Origin: CAZABP01 sp964483245
GTDB lineage: Bacteria; Planctomycetota; UBA1135; UBA2386
Assembly: GCA_964483245.1 (NCBI GenBank)
Contig: CAZABP010000020.1
Span: forward strand, 19,286 to 83,285
Length of the DNA stretch: 64,000 nt
Direction: 5' to 3'
Position numbers and translations under genes: made by a program. This document shows positions 51,616 to 61,022 of this stretch, piece after piece (positions within the stretch are counted from its first letter, which is position 1; each line of letters starts with the position of its first letter). The notes beneath the pieces were generated by a model. That model was not told where the DNA came from, did no database searches, and worked only from the letters and a program-made list of their open reading frames with translations.

Positions 51616-52775
51616 CCGAGCGCCTCGCGGACGAGCCGGGCCAAGAGGTCGATCGTGGGCTGCCAGCCATACTGCTCGGCGAACCGGCGCACGTCCGCCG
51701 CGGGTGGCGGTGCATCCAGCATCGTGCGCACGGCGCTGAGGAACGCGCCGCGATCCCCGGGTGGGATCGCACGGCCATACCGCGGATCGGTCAGGATCTC
51801 CGGCACGCCCCCGACCGCGAACGCGACGACCGGGAGCCCGCTGGCGAGCGCCTCGGTCACGACGTTGGGCCAGCCTTCGCGTGTCGAAGGAAGCACCAGC
51901 AGGTCGGCCGCGCGGCAGGCTTGCGCGACGCCATCCGGCGGCAGCGGTCCGAGCAGGTGCAGCCGACCGGGCGCGGCGCGCCGCGCGATCTTGTTGCGGT
52001 CACCGCCGTCGCCGACCAACACGAGCCGCGTGTCCGGCAGCGCCGTCAACGCCGCCGCGAACCGTGCGAACCCCTTGACCGGGACCAGCCGGCCGACGCC
52101 CAGCAGGATCCGCTCCTGCTCCGGCAGGCCGAGCGCGCGCCGTGCCGCCGCGCGGTCGCCGGGCTGGAATCGCTCGAGGTCGACGCCGTTGCGTGCGAGC
52201 AGCACGGCCTCGTCGGCGAGGCCGGTGGCGCGTACGAGATGGCGGCGCAGGTCTTCACTGACTGCGAGCCAGCGGTACGGAACGTCGGCGACGTCGCGGA
52301 TCTGCTTGCGCACCACCGCGCGCCGCGCCAGCAGAATCGCATCGGTGCCGCGCGCCGTGACCAGTGCCGGGACGTGCAGCTCACGGGCCAGCGTCAGCGC
52401 GGCGACCCCGTCCGGGTAGACGTAGTGCACGTCCAGCAGCGCCGGTTTGCCGGCCACGAGCTGCGCCAACAGTGGACGTGCCGCAGCCGCCATGCGGCGC
52501 GCCTGCGCGCGCAACGACAGACCCGGCACGTGCAAGTAGCGCGGATGCCAGACCGTGATCCCTTCGACGACCTCGCGCTCCGGCATCCCGGCGTGCAGGC
52601 GGTCCTCGCGCCGCCGCCGCAGCCAACGCGGTACGACCGGCACCGGACAGACCACCTGCCACGGCAGCCCGGTCGCGGCGGCGACGCGCCGCATCCGGTC
52701 GAGCACGAACAGCCCATGCGTCGGGCGCAGCGCCGACGGGAACAGGTTCGTAAACGTGATCAGCTGCGCGTTCAC
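51612..52775 (-). CDS. GT4-type glycosyltransferase
   Basis: A 387-residue GT-B enzyme. Visible family segments are NLFPSALRPTHGLFVLDRMR at the N-terminus, VTARGTDAILLAR in the middle and LLGVGRLVPVKGFARFAAAL followed by LPSTREGWPNVVTEALASG (the EX7E region) in the nucleotide-sugar domain. GTG 52775 overlaps the asparagine-synthase-like gene's stop (GTGA) and gives a start close to NAQLITFTNL. It probably acts in the same lipid-linked sugar pathway as its neighbours. Confidence 0.9.
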   Translation of the reverse strand: MNAQLITFTNLFPSALRPTHGLFVLDRMRRVAAATGLPWQVVCPVPVVPRWLRRRREDRLHAGMPEREVVEGITVWHPRYLHVPGLSLRAQARRMAAAARPLLAQLVAGKPALLDVHYVYPDGVAALTLARELHVPALVTARGTDAILLARRAVVRKQIRDVADVPYRWLAVSEDLRRHLVRATGLADEAVLLARNGVDLERFQPGDRAAARRALGLPEQERILLGVGRLVPVKGFARFAAALTALPDTRLVLVGDGGDRNKIARRAAPGRLHLLGPLPPDGVAQACRAADLLVLPSTREGWPNVVTEALASGLPVVAFAVGGVPEILTDPRYGRAIPPGDRGAFLSAVRTMLDAPPPAADVRRFAEQYGWQPTIDLLARLVREALG

Positions 52776-54628
52776 GCCCGGATCCAGCGCTGCAGGAAGC
52801 GATCCAGCACGACGACGGCCCACAGCAGGTCGGACCAGTCACGGCGGCGGCTGCGATGCTCGGCGAGCCGCGCGCGCACGACCCCCGGATCGAGGTACGG
52901 CGAGAGCCGCTCGGCGGTCTGCGGTCGCTCGAGCTCGGCACCGAGCGGGCCGCGCAACCATTGCGCCAGCGGCACCGAGAACCCCTGCTTGCGCCGCCAG
53001 ACGTCGTCACCCAGGCGCGGCTCCAGCAGGCGGCGCAGGAAGCTCTTCGTGCCGCGCTCGAAGTGCCACTCGGGCGGGATCCGCGCCGCCTGCTCGATCA
53101 ACACGCGGTCGAGCAGCGGTGCGCGCACCTCGAGCGAGACTGCCATCGACGCGCGGTCGACCTTGGTCAACACGTCGCCCGGCAGCCAGGTCGCGAAGTC
53201 GGTGGCGACCGCGCGGCCGAGCGGGTCCTCGGCCGGTGCGGCGGCGTAGGCATCCAGCAGCGGCTGCAGCGGGTCCCCGGCGGCGCGTCGCCAGTCTGCC
53301 CGCAGCAACGGCAGCACCTGCTCCGGCAGGACGGCGCTGACCGAGCGCGCGTAGGCCAGCGCCGGCGCCGACCCGAGGTTCTGCAGCGTGCGCTTGGCGC
53401 GCAGCATCCGCGGGAGCCAGTCGGCCTTGGGGTAGATCCCGCCGAGCGCGCGCCACACGCCGCCCGGGAGCCAGCTGCGCACGCGGTGCTCCATGCGGTC
53501 GAACCGGTAACGGCGGTACCCACCGAAGCTCTCGTCGCCGCCATCGCCGGACAGCGCGACCGTCACGTGCCGCCGCGCGAGCCGGCTGACGTGCCAGGTC
53601 GGGATCGCGCTCGAGTCGGCAAACGGCTCGTCGAACGCATCCGCGTACCAGTCCAACGCCAGCATGTCGGCGGGTGCGACTTCCTCGTCGTGCAGCGTCG
53701 CGCCGATCCGCGATGCGACGCGTCGCGCGTACGGCCGCTCGTCGAACTCGCGCTCGGCGAACCCGACCGCGCAGGTGACGACGCGGCCGTCGCTGCTGCG
53801 CGCCATGCTGTCGACGACGGCCGAGCTGTCGACGCCACCGGACAGGAACGCCCCGAGCGGAACTTCAGAGATCAAGCGCAGCCGCACGGACTCGTCGAAC
53901 GTCGCCAGGATCTCCGCCTCGACGTCGGCCCGCGCGCGGCCCAGCGCCCGGTGGAACTCCGGCTGCCAGTACCGCGTGACCTGCACGCGTCCCTGTTCGA
54001 CGCTCAACCAATGCCCGGCCGGCAGCCGCTGCACGCCGCGGAACGCCGTGTGCGGATCCGGCACGTAGCGCAGACACAGGAACTGCGCGAGGCCGGCCGG
54101 ATCCAGCTCCGGCCGCAACCCCGGCACCTGCCACAGTGCTTTCGGCTCGGACGCAAACGCGAGCTGGCGGTCGTGCACGGTCCAGTACAGCGGCTTCTTG
54201 CCGACGTGGTCGCGCGCCGCGAACAGCCGGTGCGCCGCCTCGTCGACGATCACGAACGCGAACATCCCGCGCAGCCGGCGCGCCAGGTCAGTCCCCCAGG
54301 TGCGGTACCCGTAGAGCAGCACCTCGGTGTCGGAGCGCGTCCGGAACGCGACCCCGCCTGCGGCCAGCTCCGCGCGCAGCTCGGCGAAGTTGTAGATCTC
54401 GCCGTTGAACACGATCCACAGGCGCCCGTCGGCGGTCGCCATCGGCTGCGCGCCGCCCGCGAGGTCCAGGATCGCCAGCCGCCGGTGGCCGAGCACGTAG
54501 CCCGGGCCGCTGCGCACGCCATCGCCGTCAGGTCCGCGATGCGCCAGCGCGTCGGCCATGCGCTGGCCGAGCGCCGCCTCGACCGGGCGGTCACGCTCGA
54601 ACGCGAAGACTCCGGCGATCCCGCACAA
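52772..54628 (-). CDS. asparagine synthase-like amidotransferase (XrtA-associated)
   Basis: A 618-residue, two-domain enzyme. The glutaminase domain begins with nucleophile Cys2 (MCGIAGVFAF), which fixes the start at TTG 54628. The synthetase domain carries the PP-loop FLSGGVDSS and SGDGGDESFGGY. Sequence and context match the amidotransferase found in exosortase A loci, which probably amidates a sugar acid in the polysaccharide instead of making asparagine. It lies between the O-glycosylation ligase (six bases away) and the GT4 genes. Ordinary AsnB activity cannot be excluded. Confidence 0.92.
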   Translation of the reverse strand: MCGIAGVFAFERDRPVEAALGQRMADALAHRGPDGDGVRSGPGYVLGHRRLAILDLAGGAQPMATADGRLWIVFNGEIYNFAELRAELAAGGVAFRTRSDTEVLLYGYRTWGTDLARRLRGMFAFVIVDEAAHRLFAARDHVGKKPLYWTVHDRQLAFASEPKALWQVPGLRPELDPAGLAQFLCLRYVPDPHTAFRGVQRLPAGHWLSVEQGRVQVTRYWQPEFHRALGRARADVEAEILATFDESVRLRLISEVPLGAFLSGGVDSSAVVDSMARSSDGRVVTCAVGFAEREFDERPYARRVASRIGATLHDEEVAPADMLALDWYADAFDEPFADSSAIPTWHVSRLARRHVTVALSGDGGDESFGGYRRYRFDRMEHRVRSWLPGGVWRALGGIYPKADWLPRMLRAKRTLQNLGSAPALAYARSVSAVLPEQVLPLLRADWRRAAGDPLQPLLDAYAAAPAEDPLGRAVATDFATWLPGDVLTKVDRASMAVSLEVRAPLLDRVLIEQAARIPPEWHFERGTKSFLRRLLEPRLGDDVWRRKQGFSVPLAQWLRGPLGAELERPQTAERLSPYLDPGVVRARLAEHRSRRRDWSDLLWAVVVLDRFLQRWIRA

Positions 54629-54634
54629 GTCCGC

Positions 54635-55987
54635 TCAGCGACCCCAGCGCGGCAGCATCCGTGGACCGATCGTCGCTGGTCGCAGCGCCACCGCGCCCCG
54701 CGCGGGCGCCGCCGTCTCGCGCGCCGGTTCGCGCGCCAGCTCCTGCCGCAGCACGACCACCATCGCGGTGACCAGGGCGAACCAGTGGTAGGCCAGGTCG
54801 AAGTGGCCGCGGTTCAAGAACACCGCCCCGATCATGAATCCGAACGTCGTCGCCTCGAACATCCGCGCGTAGTTCAGCAGGTAGTGCAGGTCCGGGCGCG
54901 CGCGGGTGAGCAGCCGCACGCGCCGCGTCGCGACGAACACGGAGGCGAGCAGCGTCAGGTAGACCGCGAATGCGATCGTCCCGTTCTCGGCCCAGATCTG
55001 CAGATAGGAGTTGTGCGCGACGTAGGCGAAGCCGGCGTCGGTACCGATCACGTCCAGCTTGTGCCGCGGGTAGTGGTGCTGGAAGTTGCGGATCCCCACC
55101 CCGATGACCGGGTTCGCTTCGATCATGCTGAGCGCGATCTTCCAGGACTCGATGCGCGCGCCGGCCGACGATTCCGCCGTGCCCTGTCCGATCGTGGCGA
55201 GCCGGTCGATGACGTGCTGCGGGGCCAGCAGGAAGAACGCGATCGTCAGCACCACCAGCGACCCGATCGCCTGCAGCAGCTTCCCCGAGCGCCACGCCAT
55301 CAACGTCAACGTGCCCCCCATCGCGACCGCGGCACCGCGCGAGTGCGTCAACAGGATCGCAACCATCGTCAGCGCGACGCCGACCAGCGTGCCCTGCCGG
55401 ATCCGGGAGTCGCTCTCGTTGCGGCCCAGGTAGAACAGCAGCGGGATGTTCATGACCAGCGCCAGCGCGAAGTCGTTGTTGTCCTCGAGCATCCCGCCGG
55501 GTCCGCGCAGGATCGTGGCGCCACCGCGCAGGATCCCGAGCAGGCCGTTCTTGACGCCGTAGAACCCCAGGCACAGCGCGATCGTCCACAGCAACGTCTT
55601 GAGCCGCTTGCGGTCGTCGACCTGCCCGGTGGTGAACAGCGCGATCAGGATGATCTTGAGGAACTCGAAGTAGTAGACGAGGACGTAGCGGCTGTGGACC
55701 TCGGCGAACGCGAGGCTGATCGAGACCAGCAACGCCAGCGCCAACATCCCGACCGTGCGCACGTCCGGCCGCCAGAACCGCCGCAGGTGCGACTCGTAGG
55801 CGAACCAGCCGAGCACCATCGTGATGCCGACGAAGAACGAGAACCGCATGTTGCGCGCGAACCCCCAGCAGAGGTCCTGCGGGCGCATGTAGGCGAGCCA
55901 CGAGAACAGCAGCAGGCCGACGAACGGGCGCCGGAACGCGAGCGGCAGCCCGAGCATGACGACCGCGAAGACGAACAGGTCGCGCAT
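54635..55987 (-). CDS. putative O-glycosylation ligase / Wzy-type polymerase (XrtA-associated)
   Basis: A 450-residue polytopic membrane protein with about ten hydrophobic helices. The start (GLLLFSWLAYMRPQDLCWG) matches the DUF5935 part of the exosortase-linked ligase family. The periplasmic loop with RIESWKIALSMIEANPVIGV and VAHNSYLQIWAENG has the Arg and His of the O-antigen ligase/Wzy_C domain. It would transfer or polymerise lipid-linked glycan outside the inner membrane. ATG 55987 is used, 56 bases after the chain-length determinant gene. Confidence 0.9.
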   Translation of the reverse strand: MRDLFVFAVVMLGLPLAFRRPFVGLLLFSWLAYMRPQDLCWGFARNMRFSFFVGITMVLGWFAYESHLRRFWRPDVRTVGMLALALLVSISLAFAEVHSRYVLVYYFEFLKIILIALFTTGQVDDRKRLKTLLWTIALCLGFYGVKNGLLGILRGGATILRGPGGMLEDNNDFALALVMNIPLLFYLGRNESDSRIRQGTLVGVALTMVAILLTHSRGAAVAMGGTLTLMAWRSGKLLQAIGSLVVLTIAFFLLAPQHVIDRLATIGQGTAESSAGARIESWKIALSMIEANPVIGVGIRNFQHHYPRHKLDVIGTDAGFAYVAHNSYLQIWAENGTIAFAVYLTLLASVFVATRRVRLLTRARPDLHYLLNYARMFEATTFGFMIGAVFLNRGHFDLAYHWFALVTAMVVVLRQELAREPARETAAPARGAVALRPATIGPRMLPRWGR

Positions 55988-56043
55988 GCGCGTTCAGCGC
56001 GCGCGGGCCTCCGCGCAGCGCGCAGACCCGCGGCTCCCTGCCC

Positions 56044-57663
56044 TCACTTGCCCCCGCCGAGCAGCAGGTCGAGCACCGACCAGACCGGGCCCGGCAGCCG
56101 CGTCGGCGCCACGTAGTACAGCGTCACGACGACCACCATCAGGACGACCAGGATCGCGGTGACGACGATGACGCGCCTGCGCGACGCGCGGGCCGCGTAC
56201 CGCTCCTCGGCGGTCTCCAGGAACCGCATCGAGCCGAGCACCGGCACCGGCAGCCCGCGCTGCACGTCGTCGAGCGTCTTGAACGTCGAGCGCAGCGCGT
56301 CGAGCAGCAGGATCAACGCGATCGCGAGCCCGAGTCCGATCACGCTGCCGGCCAGCGCGACCAGCGTGATGTTCGGCTCGGTCGGGCGCGCCGGCAGATA
56401 CGGCTCGTGCAGCACGTCGTAGCCGCCTTCGCTGCGCACCTCGCGCAGGCGGGCGTCGTACTTCGCGCGCTCCGACTCCAGGCTCAGCATCGCTTCGCGC
56501 GCCTGGTCGTAGTTGTCGCGCAAACCGCGCCAGGTCTGGTAGATCGCCGGCAGCTTGCCGGCCTCTTCGATGAGCCGGTCGACCTCGGCCTGCAGCTCGG
56601 CGATCCCGAACTCGACGCCGGCGAGGTCCTGCAGCACGCTCTCGCGCTCTTCGTTCAGCCGCGCGTAGGCGGGGTTGTCGATCTCCTCGGTCTGGGTGCG
56701 GCGGAGCTGTTCGTCGATCGTCCGGACCTGTTCGCGTAACAGGTCGCGCCGGCGCAGCGCCGCCTCATGCTGCGGGTGGTCGACCGTCGTGTTCGCCACA
56801 TGGTCCTCGAGCCGCACCAGCAGCGCGGTCAGCCGGCCGAGCTCCGCCGCCAGCACGGGGTCTTGTGCATCGGTGCTGGTCCGCTGGGTCCGCCGCGGCG
56901 TGCTGTCGCGCGATTCCGTCAGGAAGTCACGCCGCGCCTGCAGCGTGCTGCGCTGCACGCGCAGCGCCGCGAGATCCGCCTGGGCCTGGCGCAGCCGCAT
57001 CGTGCGCGCCGAATCGCCGCCGGGGGTGCGGGCTGCCGAGTCCTCGGGGTTCAGCCGGTGCAGCTCCTCGTGCAGCCGCAGATCCTGCTCCGCCTTGTCG
57101 CGCGCGAGCCCGAGCTCGTGATACCGCCGCAGCAGCTCCTCGTTCTCGCGGTTCAGCGTGGCGACCAGCCGCTCCCGCTCCGATTCGCGCCACAGGTCGA
57201 CCAGCTTCTCGATGAACTCCAGTGCGCGCCGGCCGTCGGTGTCACGGTACGAGATCAGCGTCACGACGAAGTCGCGCCCGCGCGTCGAGCCGGGCGTGAT
57301 GTCCTGCACCTCGACGCGGGAGCGCACCGCGTTCTCGAACGCGATCCGCGCGTCGAAGTCGCCGCTCATGACCTCGCGCCAGCGCAGCGCCTGCAGCGCG
57401 TCGTCGACCATCGCCGGCAGCGAGACCTTCGCCGCTTCGAACACGCCGAGCATCGGGTCGTTCTCGCTGCCCCCCTGCTTGCCGAGCACGTTCCCGTTCA
57501 TGCGGACCGTCGTGCTGACGACGTAGTACCGCGGCACGAAGAACGCGATCAGTGCCCCGGCGATCAAACCGAGCAGCGAGACCGGGATCACCTGCCAGCG
57601 CCGGCGGCGCAGCAGGTCGAGGTACCGCGCGAACGAGATCTGGGGCAGCTCGATCTGCGTCAT
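56044..57663 (-). CDS. Wzz/GumC-type polysaccharide chain-length determinant
   Basis: A 539-residue inner-membrane protein with two membrane segments (about residues 27-45, VIPVSLLGLIAGALIAFF, and about 420-445, VALAGSVIGLGLAIALILLL) and a further hydrophobic stretch near the end. The first transmembrane part is preceded by SFARYLDLLRRRRWQ. A long coiled-coil region between them (about 155-400) faces the periplasm. There is no C-terminal tyrosine-kinase domain, so the kinase, if any, is a separate protein outside the window. It sets polymer length together with the ligase and export protein next to it. Confidence 0.88.
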   Translation of the reverse strand: MTQIELPQISFARYLDLLRRRRWQVIPVSLLGLIAGALIAFFVPRYYVVSTTVRMNGNVLGKQGGSENDPMLGVFEAAKVSLPAMVDDALQALRWREVMSGDFDARIAFENAVRSRVEVQDITPGSTRGRDFVVTLISYRDTDGRRALEFIEKLVDLWRESERERLVATLNRENEELLRRYHELGLARDKAEQDLRLHEELHRLNPEDSAARTPGGDSARTMRLRQAQADLAALRVQRSTLQARRDFLTESRDSTPRRTQRTSTDAQDPVLAAELGRLTALLVRLEDHVANTTVDHPQHEAALRRRDLLREQVRTIDEQLRRTQTEEIDNPAYARLNEERESVLQDLAGVEFGIAELQAEVDRLIEEAGKLPAIYQTWRGLRDNYDQAREAMLSLESERAKYDARLREVRSEGGYDVLHEPYLPARPTEPNITLVALAGSVIGLGLAIALILLLDALRSTFKTLDDVQRGLPVPVLGSMRFLETAEERYAARASRRRVIVVTAILVVLMVVVVTLYYVAPTRLPGPVWSVLDLLLGGGK

Positions 57664-57684
57664 CGGTTCGTCCCTCGCGTCACG

Positions 57685-58488
57685 TCAGAAGCGGTAGTAG
57701 CCGTAGTAGTCGTAGTTGCCGGTCACGATGTCGTAGCTGGCCCGCACCGAGGCCGCGCCGAACAGGATGTTCACCGCGATCGCGAACGGCGCGAGCATCC
57801 GCTCCAGGAACCGCGCCACCGCGCCGAAGAACGTCGGCGGCAGATACAGGATGTCGTTGTCGTAGATCGGGATGTTCCAGGTCGTGTTGCCGGTCATCAC
57901 CATCTCGCGGATGTTGACCTCGATCACCAGCGGGTTCTCCGCATCCGGCTTGACCACACGCATCCGCCCCACGTTGGCGAACGTCGTCGCGCCGAGCGTC
58001 GCGAACGCTTCGAGCGCCGTGATGTCCCCCTTCAACATCGGGATGCGCCCCTTGGCGACGAACTCGCCGAATGCGTAGTAGGCCTTGCCGGCGTTCAACA
58101 CGCGCGCCTGCACGTCGACCTCGAACGTGACCAGCGCTTCGAGCTGGCTGCGCACCAGCGCCGTGAGCTGGCGTTCGGTCAGGCCGAGCACCTGGACCGG
58201 CCCGATGTAGGGGATCAGGATCGTGCCGTCGATGCTGACCGGCTGCGGGGCCTGCAGCAGCGCCAGCTGCTCGGCGCCCGGCGTCAGGTAGACCGTCGGG
58301 TCGATCAGGAACGTGACCAGGTCCCCGCCGGTCACGTAGTTCTCGAACGTCGCGTTGCCCTGGGCGCGCGTGCCGAACCCCTTCTCGTTCAGCAGCTCAC
58401 GGATCCGTTTCTCCTCGACGCTGGTGCAGGCGCCGGTGGTCCAGAGTGCCAGCCCGAACGCCAGCAGCGATCGTGTCAGTCGGCTCAA
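57685..58488 (-). CDS. polysaccharide export lipoprotein (Wza/KpsD type)
   Basis: A 267-residue predicted outer-membrane lipoprotein. The signal ends TTGAC (Cys21). A Poly_export domain (YLTPGAEQLALLQAPQPVSI, then GTILIPYIGPVQVLGL) and an SLBB segment (AYYAFGEFVAKGRIPMLKGD) follow. The C-terminal helix region would pass the outer membrane. TTG 58488 is the start needed for the signal; no better codon is near. It is the first gene of the minus-strand exosortase operon. The 231 bases upstream (58489-58719) show no gene and probably hold the operon promoter, but I found no convincing consensus. Confidence 0.85.
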   Translation of the reverse strand: MSRLTRSLLAFGLALWTTGACTSVEEKRIRELLNEKGFGTRAQGNATFENYVTGGDLVTFLIDPTVYLTPGAEQLALLQAPQPVSIDGTILIPYIGPVQVLGLTERQLTALVRSQLEALVTFEVDVQARVLNAGKAYYAFGEFVAKGRIPMLKGDITALEAFATLGATTFANVGRMRVVKPDAENPLVIEVNIREMVMTGNTTWNIPIYDNDILYLPPTFFGAVARFLERMLAPFAIAVNILFGAASVRASYDIVTGNYDYYGYYRF

Positions 58489-58719
58489 TTCAGGTTCCGC
58501 CCAGGGAAAACGTACCGCAGCCAGCGGCGGCCGGCCGGCATGCTAGGAGGGTCCGCGGCCGTCGCAAAGGTCGGACCAGCGAGGAACTGCCGCTGGCATC
58601 GGTCGCGGCGGGGTGGCGGCTGTCGGGATTCCGCGAGTCCGACTGTCGGCCGGTCAGCCCCGTTGCAGGATCTGCTCGGCGGCTCGCAGTCGCGCGGCAC
58701 CCGCCTGCGCTGCGCCCGG

Positions 58720-59109
58720 CTACTTCAACCGCTCCAGCTTCCCCTTGCGCCGCACCAGGTTCTTGTAGTCCCACTGCACGTCGCGCGCCTCCGCCAACCA
58801 GCGCGCGAGCTTCTCCTCGTCGATCTGATCGGCTGCGGTGTAGCGCGCCTCCGCCGCTTTGAAGCTCCCCTCCGGCTGCAGGCCCGGCTCCGCAAACGAC
58901 TGCCCGCTCCAGAACAGCAGGCGGATGCAGTTCTTCAGCTTGCTGTAGCCGACGATCGGGTTGCCATCGAGGAACCAGACCGGATGGCCGTGCCAGATCC
59001 TGTTCTCCGCTTCCGGCAGGCCGCGGCCGATCAGCTCTGCCAGCCGCTTGCAGATCGCACGGTCACTCGCGGTCTGCGCCTTGTTGTAGCTGATCGTGTC
59101 CGCGTACAT
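58720..59109 (-). CDS. DUF1801-family protein
   Basis: A 129-residue soluble protein of the DUF1801/YdhG-like fold (RIWHGHPVWFLDGNPIVGYS, then CIRLLFWSGQSF). The family has no proven activity. It starts at ATG 59109, ten bases after the rfbB stop on the same strand, so it may be transcribed with the nucleotide-sugar genes. It seems functionally unrelated to them. Confidence 0.8.
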   Translation of the reverse strand: MYADTISYNKAQTASDRAICKRLAELIGRGLPEAENRIWHGHPVWFLDGNPIVGYSKLKNCIRLLFWSGQSFAEPGLQPEGSFKAAEARYTAADQIDEEKLARWLAEARDVQWDYKNLVRRKGKLERLK

Positions 59110-59118
59110 CGGTCCGCC

Positions 59119-60141
59119 TCAGCCGCGCCCCAGCCGCGCACCGTACTGCCGCTCGTAGTAGTCCCGGTACGCCCCGCTGCGCACGCGTTCCCACCAGCTC
59201 CGGTTCTGCTGGTACCAGGCGACGGTCTGCGCGAGCCCCTGCTCGAACGAGTGCCGCGGGCGCCAGCCGAGCTCGCTGTGGATCTTGCCGGCATCGATCG
59301 CGTAGCGGCGGTCGTGACCGGGTCGATCCTGCACGTAGCGGATCAGCTCCTCGCCACGGCCGACCAGGCGCAGGATCTCGCGCACGACGGTCAGGTTCTC
59401 GCGCTCGGAGTCCCCGCCGATGTTGTAGACCTCGCCGGCGCGCCCGCGCTCGAGCACTGCGAGCACGGCTTCGCAGTGGTCGGTGACGTAGATCCAGTCG
59501 CGCACATTGCGGCCGTCGCCGTAGACCGGCAGCGGCTTCCCCTCCATCGCGTTCGCGATCATCAGCGGGATCAGCTTCTCCGGAAACTGGTACGGCCCGT
59601 AGTTGTTCGAGCAGCGCGTGATGACGGTGTCGAACCCATGCGTGTGGAACGCCGCGCGCACGAGGAAGTCGCTGCCGGCCTTGCTCGCGGAGTACGGCGA
59701 GTTCGGCTGGATCGGAGAGTCCTCACGGAACCTGCCGCTGGCGCCGAGGCTGCCGTAGACCTCGTCGGTGCTGACGTGCACGAACCGCTGCAGTCCGTGC
59801 GCGCGCGCGGCGTCGAGCAGCACCTGCGTGCCGGCGACGTTGGTGCGCACGAACGCGCCGGCATCCAACACCGAGCGGTCGACGTGGCTCTCGGCCGCGA
59901 AGTGCACGATCGCCTCGGGCCGGTGTGCCGCGATCGCGGCGTCGACGGCCGCGCGGTCGGCGATGTCCGCCTTGACGAACGCATAGCGCGGATCGCGCTC
60001 GACGCTCGTCAGGTTCTCCAGGTTGCCGGCGTAGGTCAGCGCGTCGAGGTTGACGACTGCATACCCGTCGCGCGCGAGCAGCAGTTGGATGAAGTTGGCG
60101 CCGATGAAGCCGGCGCCGCCGGTGACCAGGATCTTCTTCAC
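59119..60141 (-). CDS. rfbB: dTDP-glucose 4,6-dehydratase
   Basis: A 340-residue extended SDR enzyme that makes dTDP-4-keto-6-deoxyglucose. It has the NAD motif TGGAGFIGANF, the HFAAESHVDRS signature, the STDEVYGSL segment, the YSASKAGSD catalytic Tyr-Lys pair, and NNYGPYQFPEKLIPL. GTG 60141 places the NAD motif at the very N-terminus. It works between rfbA and rfbD towards dTDP-rhamnose; rfbC, the 3,5-epimerase, is not in the window. It ends next to the DUF1801 gene. Confidence 0.95.
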   Translation of the reverse strand: MKKILVTGGAGFIGANFIQLLLARDGYAVVNLDALTYAGNLENLTSVERDPRYAFVKADIADRAAVDAAIAAHRPEAIVHFAAESHVDRSVLDAGAFVRTNVAGTQVLLDAARAHGLQRFVHVSTDEVYGSLGASGRFREDSPIQPNSPYSASKAGSDFLVRAAFHTHGFDTVITRCSNNYGPYQFPEKLIPLMIANAMEGKPLPVYGDGRNVRDWIYVTDHCEAVLAVLERGRAGEVYNIGGDSERENLTVVREILRLVGRGEELIRYVQDRPGHDRRYAIDAGKIHSELGWRPRHSFEQGLAQTVAWYQQNRSWWERVRSGAYRDYYERQYGARLGRG

Positions 60142-60151
60142 GCGAGGGGTC

Positions 60152-61018
60152 TCAGAGCGGTTCGAGCGAAAGATACCGTGCCAGCGCATCCTGCCAGCCC
60201 GGCATCGCCTGCCCACGCAGCGCCGCGAGCTTGCTGCAGTCGAGCACGGAATAGGCCGGCCGCGCGGCCGGACGCCCGAGCTCGGCCGCCGTGATCGCCG
60301 TGACATCGCGGTCGCCGAGCCCGCAGCTGCGCAGGACCGCGCGCGCGAACTCGTGCCACGTGCAGTCGCCGGCATTGGTGCAATGCCAGATGCCACCCGG
60401 CGGATCGGCGGTCAACAGATCCAGGATCGCCTCCGCCAGGTCCACGGTCAGCGTCGGCGCGCCGCGCTGGTCGGTCACGACACGCAACGGTTCGCCGCGC
60501 CGCGCGCGCGCCATGATCGCGCGCGGGAAGTGCTTGCCGCCAGGCCCGAACACCCAGCTCGTGCGCACGACGTGCAGACCGGCGCCGCCGCGCGCGAGCA
60601 CGGCCTGCTCCCCCTGCGCCTTGCTGCGACCGTAGACCGACAGCGGCTCGATCGGGTCCTGCTCGCGATACGGCGTCGTGCGCCCGCGACCGGAGAACAC
60701 GAAGTCGGTGCTCAGGTGGACCAAACGCGCATCGAGCACGGCGCAGGCGTCGGCGACGTGACCCGGCGCTTCGCCGTTGATCCGCGCCGCGCGGTCCGGG
60801 TCGGCCTCGCAGCCGTCCACGTCGGTCCAGGCCGCACAGTGCACGACTGCGCGCGGCCGCAGGTGCCCGAGCAGCGACTGCACGGCGCTGCGATCCTCGA
60901 CCGCCAGGTCCTCGTGCCGCAGCGCCGCCGTCGTCAGTCCGCGGCGCGCAGCGGCAGCGAGCAGCGCCCGGGCGACCTGGCCGCCGGCGCCGGTGACCAG
61001 GAGCTCCGCGCCCCGCAC
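60152..61018 (-). CDS. rfbD: dTDP-4-dehydrorhamnose reductase
   Basis: A 288-residue SDR reductase of dTDP-rhamnose synthesis. It shows TGAGGQVARAL at the N-terminus, VVHCAAWTDVDGCEADPDRA, LSTDFVFSG and the YGRSKAQGE catalytic motif. GTG 61018 lies five bases after the rfbA stop codon. It completes the pathway that would need rfbC elsewhere. The enzyme uses NAD(P)H to form the rhamnose donor for the surface polysaccharide. Confidence 0.92.
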   Translation of the reverse strand: MRGAELLVTGAGGQVARALLAAAARRGLTTAALRHEDLAVEDRSAVQSLLGHLRPRAVVHCAAWTDVDGCEADPDRAARINGEAPGHVADACAVLDARLVHLSTDFVFSGRGRTTPYREQDPIEPLSVYGRSKAQGEQAVLARGGAGLHVVRTSWVFGPGGKHFPRAIMARARRGEPLRVVTDQRGAPTLTVDLAEAILDLLTADPPGGIWHCTNAGDCTWHEFARAVLRSCGLGDRDVTAITAAELGRPAARPAYSVLDCSKLAALRGQAMPGWQDALARYLSLEPL

Positions 61019-61022
61019 GGTC

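Noticed and set aside
56767..60294. A 1175-codon plus-strand frame opposite wzz, wza and rfbB.
   Set aside because: It shadows well-supported minus-strand genes and has no recognisable product.
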